Under the pieces are notes generated by a model. That model ran no database searches and had not been told where the DNA came from. It was given only the letters and a program-made list of their open reading frames with translations. Below are positions 57,455 through 64,000 of a stretch of 64,000 nucleotides of DNA, piece by piece. Within the stretch, counting starts at the first letter, position 1; every line of letters begins with the position of its first letter. A program made the translations under genes and the position numbers. Where the stretch lies: NCBI RefSeq assembly GCF_008087085.1, contig NZ_VIYJ01000008.1, forward strand, positions 62,001 to 126,000, given 5' to 3'. This DNA comes from Nocardioides rubriscoriae. Its GTDB lineage: Bacteria; Actinomycetota; Actinomycetes; Propionibacteriales; Nocardioidaceae.

Positions 57455-57782
57455 CTCGGGAGTCACCTCTCGTCGTCGGGAGCGAACTCCCACAACGTTA
57501 GTGCGACACGGTGTCCGGGTAAAGAGTTAGCGCGACATTACGTCTCAGTAACTTTGTGCCGGCCGGGCGCGGGCGAGCCGACGCACGAGCTTGCTCGGGC
57601 GGTCGGGTCGACCCGCGGCCACCTCGCCGGCCAGGTCGAGGAGCGTCGGCTCCCCCGCGGAGCGAAGCGACGCTGGTGAGCGACGCGTCTCGAGACCACC
57701 GCAAGGGCAGGTCGGGTCGACCGGCACCTGCGGCGGTCTCGAGGCTCCTCGCTGGCGCTCGTCGCACCTCGACCAGCGTGGG
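57455..57782. other. 328-nt region with promoter repeats and dispersed repeat copies
   Basis: No credible gene is present. The left part holds direct repeats GTTAGTGCGACA (57497-57508) and GTTAGCGCGACA (57526-57537). The latter forms an imperfect inverted repeat with GTCTCAGTAAC (57542-57552). They lie upstream of the diiron gene and are candidate regulator sites. The right part holds two copies of the dispersed hairpin repeat (57634-57697 and 57735-57775). Confidence 0.6.
57634..57775. repeat. Dispersed hairpin repeat, copies D1 and D2 in opposite orientation
   Basis: 57735-57775 begins GGTCTCGAGGC and ends CACCTCGACCA, in the same orientation as copy A. 57634-57697 is a longer diverged copy in reverse orientation, with GGTCGAGG at one end and GAGACC at the other. 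The two face each other. Confidence 0.55.
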
Positions 57783-58280
57783 TCAGAGGACGTGCTCGCC
57801 GTACATCTCGCCCAGCGGGTCGGCGATCAGCTCGATGCGGGCGCCGTCGGGGTCGCGGAAGTAGACCGAGACCCCGCTGTGCACGACGTGCTCGACTCCG
57901 GCCGCCTCGAGCTTGCCGACCAGCCGCTCCCAGTGGACCGGGTCGACGGAGATGGCGCAGTGGTGCAGCCCGCCGAGCACCTCGGCGTAGGGGCCGACGT
58001 CGAGACCGGGGAAGTCGAAGAAGGCCAGCAGGTTGCCGTTGCCGATGTCGAAGAAGAAGTGCGACGAGCCCGGGTAGTCGCGGTTGTCGATGAGCTCGGT
58101 GAGCGGGAACTCCAGCAGGTCCTGGTAGAACCGGACGGTCGTCTCGACGTCGCTGCTGATCAGGGCCGTGTGGTGCAGGCCGCGCGCCGACGACGCGGGC
58201 CGCTCCCCCGCGGGTCGCAGGTGGGTCTCGCGGATGCGGGCGCGCTCGGCCTCGATCGCGGTCAGGTCGGGTGCGGTCAT
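57783..58280 (-). CDS. VOC-family (glyoxalase/dioxygenase-like) protein
   Basis: A 165-residue protein with paired beta-alpha-beta-beta-beta motifs. Possible metal ligands are His in LHHTALISS, LHHCAISVD and a Glu in GARIELIADP. This is the glyoxalase/bleomycin-resistance/extradiol dioxygenase superfamily. ATG 58280 is preceded by AAGGAG. It is next to pirin, suggesting oxidative breakdown of an aromatic or related compound; inference only. Confidence 0.88.
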   Translation of the reverse strand: MTAPDLTAIEAERARIRETHLRPAGERPASSARGLHHTALISSDVETTVRFYQDLLEFPLTELIDNRDYPGSSHFFFDIGNGNLLAFFDFPGLDVGPYAEVLGGLHHCAISVDPVHWERLVGKLEAAGVEHVVHSGVSVYFRDPDGARIELIADPLGEMYGEHVL

Positions 58281-58343
58281 GACGTGTCTCCTTCGGCTGG
58301 TCTGCGGCTGGTGTGCGGCTGGTCTGCGGCTGGTCGGGAGGGG

Positions 58344-59111
58344 TCAGGCGGCGATGCCGGCGTGCATCTCCCACACCAGGATCTCGGCGGGCTCGGTGGC
58401 GGTGACGCGCTGGCCGCCGGTGGCGGTGAAGCGGACGGCGTCGCCGGTGGCCAGCGGGCCCGCCCCCTCGAGGGTGACCGCACCGCGCGGCACGAACAGG
58501 TGGAGGTACGGCGCCTCGGGCAGCTCGACGGCCTGGCCGGGCTCCAGCCGGGCGGCGTGCAGGGCGGCGTACTTGTTGCGGATGCGGATCGCGGCGTTGC
58601 CGGCGTGCTCGGGCATCCCCGAGGCGACCGGGACCAGCGAGCCGCTCATCAGGTCGGCGTCGATCTCGAGCTGCTCGTAGCCGGGCTCGATGCCGCCCTC
58701 GTCGGGCACGACCCACATCTGCACGAAGTGGACGGGCTCCTCGTGGGTGTTGCCCTGCAGGCGCCACGAGTCGTTCTTCTCCGAGTGCAGGATGCCGCGG
58801 CCGGCGCTCATCCGCTGGGCCAGGCCGGGGTAGATCAGGCCGCTGTGGCCGGTGGAGTCCTGGTGGACCAGGGACCCCTTCATCACCCAGGTGACGATCT
58901 CCATGTCGCGGTGCGGGTGGGTGTCGAACCCGGTGCCGGCGTCGACGATGTCGTCGTTGTTGACCAGCAGCAGGCCGTGGTGGGTGTTGGCGGGGTCGTG
59001 GTGGTGCCCGAAGGAGAAGGAGTGCTTGCTGTCGAGCCAGCCGAACCGGCTGGCGAAGCGGTCAGCGGAGCGCCGGACGTCGATCTGCGGGTCGAGCTTC
59101 ATGGTGGTCAT
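58344..59111 (-). CDS. Pirin family protein
   Basis: A 255-residue bicupin. The metal-binding HPHRDMEIVTWVMKG and LQGNTHEEPVHFVQMWV features are present; some pirins have quercetinase activity. ATG 59111 is preceded by GGGAG. Divergent from a MarR gene with an operator-like palindrome between. Confidence 0.93.
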   Translation of the reverse strand: MTTMKLDPQIDVRRSADRFASRFGWLDSKHSFSFGHHHDPANTHHGLLLVNNDDIVDAGTGFDTHPHRDMEIVTWVMKGSLVHQDSTGHSGLIYPGLAQRMSAGRGILHSEKNDSWRLQGNTHEEPVHFVQMWVVPDEGGIEPGYEQLEIDADLMSGSLVPVASGMPEHAGNAAIRIRNKYAALHAARLEPGQAVELPEAPYLHLFVPRGAVTLEGAGPLATGDAVRFTATGGQRVTATEPAEILVWEMHAGIAA

Positions 59112-59124
59112 GATGCTCCCAACT

Positions 59125-59142
59125 TAGGTGACACGTCAACTA
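59125..59142. promoter_or_regulatory. MarR-type operator between pirin and MarR genes
   Basis: TAGGTGACACGTCAACTA has 7 of 9 matched pairs in the 49-nt divergent spacer. It fits a MarR dimer site controlling pirin and itself. Confidence 0.65.
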
Positions 59143-59148
59143 TTCCGC

Positions 59149-59154
59149 TACGCT
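59149..59154 (+). promoter_or_regulatory. -10 box for leaderless marR transcript
   Basis: TACGCT ends 6 nt before ATG 59161, adjacent to the palindromic operator. Confidence 0.6.
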
Positions 59155-59160
59155 CGTGCC

Positions 59161-59616
59161 ATGACCCAGGACTCCCCGTGGCTGTCCGCCGCGCAGCAGC
59201 AGGCGTGGCGGCACTGGATCGCCCTCGGCACGTCGCTGCCCGCGGCGCTCAACCGTGCCCTGCAGGAGTCGGGTCTCTCGCTGAGCGACTACGACGTCCT
59301 GGTCGCACTCAGCGAGGCCGACGACCGCCGGCTGCGGGTCGGCGACCTCGCCGCGCGGCTGGCCTGGGAGCGCAGCCGCCTCTCGCACCACCTGCGCCGC
59401 ATGGAGGGTCGCGGGCTGGTCGCCCGCGAGGAGTGCACCGACGACGGCCGCGGCGCCTGGTCGGTCGTCACCGCGGCCGGTCTGGCCGCCATCCGGACGG
59501 CGGCCCCCGCGCACGCGCGCCTGGTGCGCGAGCTCGTCTTCGACGACCTCACCACCGCCGAGCTGGCGGTGCTGACCGACGTGCTCGCCGGCGTACGCCG
59601 TCGCGTGGAGTCGTGA
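59161..59616 (+). CDS. MarR-family transcriptional regulator
   Basis: A 151-residue winged-helix protein. The DNA-recognition region is LRVGDLAARLAWERSRLSHHLRRMEGRGLVAREECTDDGRGA at about 57-98. It probably represses the divergent pirin gene. ATG 59161 is preferred over an upstream in-frame ATG because of the leaderless -10 box. Confidence 0.93.
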   Translation: MTQDSPWLSAAQQQAWRHWIALGTSLPAALNRALQESGLSLSDYDVLVALSEADDRRLRVGDLAARLAWERSRLSHHLRRMEGRGLVAREECTDDGRGAWSVVTAAGLAAIRTAAPAHARLVRELVFDDLTTAELAVLTDVLAGVRRRVES

Positions 59617-59625
59617 GCGGACGCC

Positions 59626-60090
59626 TCAGTCGGCCAGGCGCGCTGGGAACCCTCCGGTCGCGACCGGCCCCCACCGCGTCGGCGTGATGCGCAGCAGTGA
59701 CTTGCCCTGGTCGCGCATGGCCTGGCGGTACTCGTCCCAGTCGGGGTGCTCGCCGGCGATGCAGCGGTAGTAGTCGACCAGCGGCTCGACCGAGTCGGGC
59801 GGGTCGATGACCTCGCACGTGCCGTCGACCTGCACGTAGGCGTCGTCGAACTCGTCGCTCAGCACCAGCACCGTGACCTGCGGGTCGCGCCGGGCGTTGG
59901 CCGTCTTGGCGCGCTCGGGGTAGGTCGAGATCACCAGGCGCCCCTGCTCGTCGACTCCCCCGCTGACCGGGCTGGCCTGCGGGCTGCCGTCCTTGCGCCG
60001 CGTGACCAGCACGAAACGGTGACGGGGGCGGACGAAGTCGAGGAGCTCGTCGAGCTCGACCCGGGTGGCGGTGGCGATGGTCCGAGGCAT
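59626..60090 (-). CDS. PPOX-class F420-dependent oxidoreductase-like protein
   Basis: A 154-residue split-barrel flavin/F420-binding protein. Conserved parts are HRFVLVTRRKDGSPQASPVSGGV, STYPERAKTANARRDPQVTVLVL and ITPTRWGPVATGGFP. ATG 60090 is supported by TACCCT 7 nt upstream. Convergent with the MarR gene. Substrate unknown. Confidence 0.88.
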   Translation of the reverse strand: MPRTIATATRVELDELLDFVRPRHRFVLVTRRKDGSPQASPVSGGVDEQGRLVISTYPERAKTANARRDPQVTVLVLSDEFDDAYVQVDGTCEVIDPPDSVEPLVDYYRCIAGEHPDWDEYRQAMRDQGKSLLRITPTRWGPVATGGFPARLAD

Positions 60091-60097
60091 GCCGTCG

Positions 60098-60103
60098 AGG
60101 GTA
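60098..60103 (-). promoter_or_regulatory. -10 box for leaderless PPOX transcript
   Basis: TACCCT on the minus strand ends 7 nt before ATG 60090, favouring that start over an ATG six codons upstream. Confidence 0.55.
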
Positions 60104-60168
60104 GTCATCCGCGCCGGCCGTCCGGCACCCGCGGTCGGGTGGACCGGTCGGCGTACGACGCCACCACA

Positions 60169-60298
60169 CGGTGGTCGAGGAGCTCCCGCTAGGGAGGGTC
60201 ACGAGACCGCCTCACCCCAGCCGACGTGGCCGAGTTGACCCTGCACCACCGGCTGGTGGGTCTCGTGACGGTTGCTAGCGCAACCTCCTCGACCACCG
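60169..60298. repeat. Dispersed hairpin repeat, copies C and B facing each other
   Basis: Copy C (60169-60208, reverse) and copy B (60259-60298, forward) are each 40 nt. They share GGTCTCGTGAC, a TAGC loop and TCCTCGACCACCG. Their stems differ but both pair: GGTTGC/GCAACC in B and CTCCC/GGGAG in C. They fill most of the 290-nt gap before the GNAT gene. Confidence 0.8.
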
Positions 60299-60368
60299 TG
60301 GGCTGACGGTCCTCGTACGACGCGCCAGGGAGCGTCACGAAACTCACCACCGTGTCGCCCGATCGGCG

Positions 60369-60374
60369 TACGGT
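60369..60374 (+). promoter_or_regulatory. -10 box for leaderless GNAT transcript
   Basis: TACGGT ends 6 nt before GTG 60381. Confidence 0.55.
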
Positions 60375-60380
60375 CGCGCC

Positions 60381-60863
60381 GTGAGCACCCTGCGGCCTGC
60401 GACCCCCGACGACATGAGCGCGATCGCCGACCTGTGGCACGCCGGGTGGCACGACGCCCACCCCGGCCACGTGCCCGACGAGCTCACGGCGTCGCGCACC
60501 GTCGGGGAGTTCCACGCCCGGGTGCCGGGGCGCGTGGGCGACACGACGGTGGCCGAGGTCGACGGGGCGGTCGCCGGCTTCACGATGGTGGTCGGCGACG
60601 AGGTCGAGCAGGTCTACGTCGCCGCCGGACACCGCGGGAGCGGAGTCGCCGAGGTCCTGCTCGACCACGCCGTACGCCGGGTGGCCGCGGCCGGGCACGA
60701 CGAGGCCTGGCTGGCGGTCGTCGAGGGCAACGCGCGGGCGCGCCGCTTCTACGAGCGTCGCGGCTGGCGCGACGAGGGAGCGCTGCCCTATGAGGTCGTC
60801 TCGGGCGGGCGCACGCTGGTCTCGCCGTGCCGGCGCTACGTGTTCTCGATCCGCCAGGAGTAG
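60381..60863 (+). CDS. GNAT-family N-acetyltransferase
   Basis: A 160-residue acetyltransferase. Acetyl-CoA binding is in VYVAAGHRGSGVAEVLLDHAVRR, and VVEGNARARRFYERRGWRDEG is typical of the C-terminal motif. Substrate unknown. Its 3' end overlaps the convergent GNAT gene by 28 nt. Confidence 0.87.
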   Translation: MSTLRPATPDDMSAIADLWHAGWHDAHPGHVPDELTASRTVGEFHARVPGRVGDTTVAEVDGAVAGFTMVVGDEVEQVYVAAGHRGSGVAEVLLDHAVRRVAAAGHDEAWLAVVEGNARARRFYERRGWRDEGALPYEVVSGGRTLVSPCRRYVFSIRQE

Positions 60864-61327
60864 CGGACCCGCTCGCGGTCCTCGTCGGCGCCGCGGCTGC
60901 TGAAGGTCGCTCGGGCACCGGCGTTCTTGTCTCCGGTCCCGGTCACGACCCACACGGCCCCGCACATGGTGTCGGTGGCCAGCGACTCGAGCCGGTCGAG
61001 CATCGCGTGCCCGATCCCGCGGCCGCGGTAGTCGTCGTCGACGCGCATGTCGTAGAGGAACATCTCGGTGCCGCGGTCGGGGTAGGTCATCTCGATCACC
61101 ACGACCATGCCGACCGGGCGGTCGCCGTCCCACGCCAGCATGAGGTGGTGGCTGGAGTCGCCGAGGAACCGGCGCACGGCGGTCGGCTGCAGCTCGTGCT
61201 CGAACAGGTGGGCGGCGGCCACGACGTCCTCGGCCGTGACGGCCAGCCGGATGTCGACGCTGCCCTGCTCGACCTCGACGGTCTCGGTGACGGTCTCGGT
61301 GACGGTCTCCTGCAGTGACTCGGTCAT
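60836..61327 (-). CDS. GNAT-family N-acetyltransferase with Thr/Glu-Val N-terminal repeat
   Basis: A 163-residue protein. An N-terminal tail with [13 protein letters not shown] precedes the GNAT core, where [24 protein letters not shown] binds acetyl-CoA. ATG 61327 overlaps the thrS stop by 4 nt, so it is coupled to thrS. Substrate unknown. Confidence 0.85.
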   Translation of the reverse strand: MTESLQETVTETVTETVEVEQGSVDIRLAVTAEDVVAAAHLFEHELQPTAVRRFLGDSSHHLMLAWDGDRPVGMVVVIEMTYPDRGTEMFLYDMRVDDDYRGRGIGHAMLDRLESLATDTMCGAVWVVTGTGDKNAGARATFSSRGADEDRERVRYSWRIENT

Positions 61328-63315
61328 ACCTGCTCCCTGGCGTTGACGGCGGTGGTGACCCGGGCGATGGCCTCCTCGATCGGCACGCCGTTGTCCTGGC
61401 GGCCGTCGCGGTAGCGGAAGGACACCGCTCCCGCCTCGATGTCGTCGTTGCCGGCGATCATCATGAAGGGGACCTTCTGCAGCTGGGCGTTGCGGATCTT
61501 CTTCTGGAAGCGGTCGTCGGAGTCGTCGACCTCGACGCGCAGCCCCTGGGCCTTCATCCGGCGTGCGACGTCGTGCAGGTAGTCGGCGGCGAACTCGGCG
61601 ACCGGGATCGCCGTGACCTGCACGGGGGCCAGCCACGGGGGGAAGGCGCCGGCGTAGTGCTCGACGAGCACGCCGAGGAACCGCTCGATCGACCCGAACT
61701 TGGCCGAGTGGATCATCACCGGCTGCTTGCGGGTGCCGTCGGCGGCCTGGTACTGCAGGTCGAAGCCCTGCGGCTGGTTGAAGTCGTACTGGATCGTCGA
61801 CATCTGCCAGGTCCGGCCGATCGCGTCCTTGGCCTGCACCGAGACCTTGGGCCCGTAGAACGCCGCGCCGCCGGGGTCGGGGACCAGCTCGAGCCCGGAC
61901 TCCTCGCACGCCGCGCGCAGCACCTCGGTCGCGTTGTCCCACTGCTCCTGCGACCCGACGAACTTGTCGGGCTTGGAGCCGTCGCGCGTCGACAGCTCGA
62001 GGTAGAAGTCGTCGAGGCCGAAGTCGCGCAGCAGCCCGAGGACGAAGTCGAGCAGGTGCTTGATCTCGCCGGGCGCCTGCTCCTCGGTCACGTAGGAGTG
62101 CGAGTCGTCCTGGGCGAAGCCGCGCACCCGGGTCAGGCCGTGGATCACGCCGGACTTCTCGTAGCGGTAGACGTGGCCGAACTCGAACAGGCGCAGCGGC
62201 AGCTCACGGTAGGACCGCCCGCGCGACCTGAAGATCAGGTTGTGCATGGGGCAGTTCATGGCCTTGAGGTAGTAGTTGGCACCCTCGAACTCCATCGGCG
62301 GGAACATCCCATCGGCGTAGTAGGGCAGGTGCCCCGAGAGGTGGAAGGTGCCCTCCTTCGAGATGTGGGGCGTGCCGACGTAGTCGAAGCCCTCCTCGAT
62401 GTGGCGCTGGCGGACGTAGTCCTCCATCTCGCGCTTGATCACGCCGCCCTTGGGGTGGAAGACCGGCAGGCCCGAGCCGATCTCGTCGGGGAAGCTGAAG
62501 AGGTCGAGGTCGCGCCCGAGCTTGCGGTGGTCGCGCTTCTCGGCCTCGGCGATGCGGTCGAGGTGAGCTTCCAGGGCCTCCTTGGACTCCCACGCGGTGC
62601 CGTAGATGCGCTGCAGCTGCTTGTTCTTCTCGTCACCGCGCCAGTACGCCGCCGCCGAGCGCATGAGCTTGAACGCCGGGATCCGCTTGGTGGTGGGCAG
62701 GTGCGGTCCGCGGCACAGATCGGACCACACGGTCTCCTTGGAGCGTGGGTTGACGTTGTCGTAGATCGTCAGCTCACCGGCCCCGACCTCGACCGACGCG
62801 CCCTCGGCGGCGTCGTCGCTGCTGCCGCTGCCCTTGAGGCCGATCAGCTCGAGCTTGTAGGGCTCGTCCTTGAGCTCGTCGAGCGCGTCGGCGTCGGTGG
62901 TGACGCGGCGCTCGAAGCGCTGACCCTCCTTGACGATCTTGCGCATCCGGGTCTCGATCCTGTCGAGGTCCTCGGGCACGAACGGCGTGGGCACGTCGAA
63001 GTCGTAGTAGAAGCCGTCGACGATCGGCGGACCGATGCCGAGCTTGGCCTCGGGGAACAGGTCCTGCACGGCCTGGGCCATCACGTGGGCCGTGGAGTGG
63101 CGCAGGATGTCGTGGCCGTCGGGGCTGTCGAGGGTGACGCCCTCGACCTCGTCGCCGTCGGCGAGCTCGTAGGAGAGGTCCTTGAGCTGGCCACCGACCC
63201 GCGCGGCGATGACGTCGGCGTCGTCGGCGTACAGCTGCCAGGCCTTGGTGCCGGTCGTCGCCGTCTGCTCCTCACGCTCACCGGCGTGGATGCGGACGAC
63301 CTTGATCTCGGACAC
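61324..63315 (-). CDS. thrS: Threonine--tRNA ligase
   Basis: A 663-residue class II synthetase. It has an N-terminal TGS-like domain, the editing domain with [24 protein letters not shown], and the catalytic core with [37 protein letters not shown] cut into usual motifs. A C-terminal anticodon domain is present. GTG 63315 is preceded by AAAGG; TAGCAT upstream is a possible -10 giving a short leader. Confidence 0.97.
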   Translation of the reverse strand: MSEIKVVRIHAGEREEQTATTGTKAWQLYADDADVIAARVGGQLKDLSYELADGDEVEGVTLDSPDGHDILRHSTAHVMAQAVQDLFPEAKLGIGPPIVDGFYYDFDVPTPFVPEDLDRIETRMRKIVKEGQRFERRVTTDADALDELKDEPYKLELIGLKGSGSSDDAAEGASVEVGAGELTIYDNVNPRSKETVWSDLCRGPHLPTTKRIPAFKLMRSAAAYWRGDEKNKQLQRIYGTAWESKEALEAHLDRIAEAEKRDHRKLGRDLDLFSFPDEIGSGLPVFHPKGGVIKREMEDYVRQRHIEEGFDYVGTPHISKEGTFHLSGHLPYYADGMFPPMEFEGANYYLKAMNCPMHNLIFRSRGRSYRELPLRLFEFGHVYRYEKSGVIHGLTRVRGFAQDDSHSYVTEEQAPGEIKHLLDFVLGLLRDFGLDDFYLELSTRDGSKPDKFVGSQEQWDNATEVLRAACEESGLELVPDPGGAAFYGPKVSVQAKDAIGRTWQMSTIQYDFNQPQGFDLQYQAADGTRKQPVMIHSAKFGSIERFLGVLVEHYAGAFPPWLAPVQVTAIPVAEFAADYLHDVARRMKAQGLRVEVDDSDDRFQKKIRNAQLQKVPFMMIAGNDDIEAGAVSFRYRDGRQDNGVPIEEAIARVTTAVNAREQV

Positions 63316-63390
63316 GTGGGGACCTTTCGGTGGGACGACGGGCGGTCGGTCGATGCTAGCGACCGGCCACCCGACACCCGTACGTCCGGG

Positions 63391-64000
63391 TCAGGCCATG
63401 TCGCGGTAGCGCTTCGACGCGGCCAGCAGCGCGTCGAGGTGCTCGGGGGTCGCGCGGCGGGGCTTGGTGAAGTCGCCGTCCTCGGCGTACGCCGCGGCGT
63501 AGGCGGCCGTGTCGCGCTGGTAGCGCCAGCCCTCGGCCAGCGGGCCGACGTCGTGGGCGTCGTAACCGATGGAGTCGAGGAAGGCCGCCACCGTCGCCTT
63601 GGCGCCGGCGTCGTCACCGGCGATCAGCAGGGCGCTGCGCTCGGGGTCGCCGCTGGGACGCGCGAGGGTGCGCAGGTGCTCGAAGTAGATGTTGTTGAAG
63701 CCCTTGACGACGTGGGACTGCGGCAGGTGCGCCTGGAGCAGCTCGGAGGTCGTGGTCGACTCGTCGTCGAGCTCGGGGATCTGGCCGTCCCGCTCGGGGT
63801 AGTAGTTGTTGGTGTCGATGACGACCTTGCCGACCAGCGGCTCGACCGGCACCTCGCGGTAGGCCTTGAGCGGCACGGTCACGACGACGACGTCGCCGGC
63901 CGCGGCGGCCTCGGCCGGGGTCGCGGCACGGGCCCGGGGGCCGAGCTCGGCGACGAGGTCGGCGAGGGTCTCGGGCCCGCGGCTGTTGCTGAGGACGACG
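63391..64000 (-). CDS. F420-dependent NADP oxidoreductase-like protein, N-terminus beyond window
   Basis: The visible C-terminal part (at least 200 residues) continues in frame to the window edge, starting inside VVLSNSRGPETLADLVAELG. It holds VVVVTVPLKAYREVP, VVIDTNNYYPERDGQ and KGFNNIYFEHL, as in coenzyme F420-dependent NADP reductase-fold proteins. The N-terminal nucleotide-binding motif is not in the window. Confidence 0.8.
   Translation of the reverse strand, partial: VVLSNSRGPETLADLVAELGPRARAATPAEAAAAGDVVVVTVPLKAYREVPVEPLVGKVVIDTNNYYPERDGQIPELDDESTTTSELLQAHLPQSHVVKGFNNIYFEHLRTLARPSGDPERSALLIAGDDAGAKATVAAFLDSIGYDAHDVGPLAEGWRYQRDTAAYAAAYAEDGDFTKPRRATPEHLDALLAASKRYRDMA

Overview
The window is a high-GC, gene-dense chromosomal segment of an actinobacterium. 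The gene order, F420-type flavoenzymes, a DUF6167-like protein, an actinobacterial LexA box and many GTG starts point to the Nocardioidaceae (Nocardioides-like). That family placement is inference; no rRNA is present. I saw no tRNA, rRNA, CRISPR array, transposase or phage gene. Most genes are on the minus strand in tightly packed operons with 1-4 nt stop/start overlaps.

Layout. 1-1543: pyrR-pyrB-pyrC (pyrC cut by the window edge). 1625-10454: accessory metabolism, with a kinase-like protein, a PPOX flavoenzyme, a quinone reductase, a reductase/SDR/TetR operon, an orphan ParA-like ATPase, a DUF1206 membrane protein and a disulfide oxidoreductase. 10530-23302: a conserved actinobacterial core, rarA - two small genes - alaS - ruvX - mltG - aroE - prepilin peptidase - aroC-aroK-aroB-aroQ, then efp-nusB. 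23289-29707: a dipeptide/oligopeptide ABC importer with its lipoprotein. 29863-33712: MBL-fold hydrolase - hisS - aspS. 33861-35090: a DUF349 protein on the plus strand. 35290-45633 (minus): pdxT, YebC-family regulator, ruvC-ruvA-ruvB behind an SOS box, yajC-secD-secF-apt, relA. 45689-49769: an accessory surface-protein operon with two SipW-type signal peptidases, two CalY/TasA-like substrates and an LPXTG protein. One signal peptidase is fused to a substrate-like tail. 50015-54044: carboxylesterase, pdxS, pgsA, a small basic protein and a HIT hydrolase. 54041-61327: a second accessory block with TetR, an FprB-like ferredoxin-NADP reductase, a diiron oxygenase, VOC, pirin/MarR, PPOX and two GNAT genes. 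61324-64000: thrS and the 3' part of an F420-dependent oxidoreductase-like gene.

The thrS-HIT-pgsA-pdxS-pdxT-yebC-ruvCAB-yajC-secDF-apt-relA order matches the mycobacterial chromosome as I recall it. Against that backbone two blocks look inserted: the SipW/CalY operon plus esterase between pdxS and pdxT, and the diiron/pirin block between thrS and the HIT gene.

Non-coding signals are unusually readable. At least ten genes have a TANNNT -10 box ending exactly 6 or 7 nt before the start codon, implying leaderless mRNAs. An 86-bp symmetric structure with a perfect palindrome in each arm lies at 6635-6720. A dispersed hairpin repeat with compensating stem changes occurs at 35.2, 57.7 and 60.2 kb. 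A perfect 12-bp hairpin separates the peptide-binding lipoprotein gene from its downstream permease.
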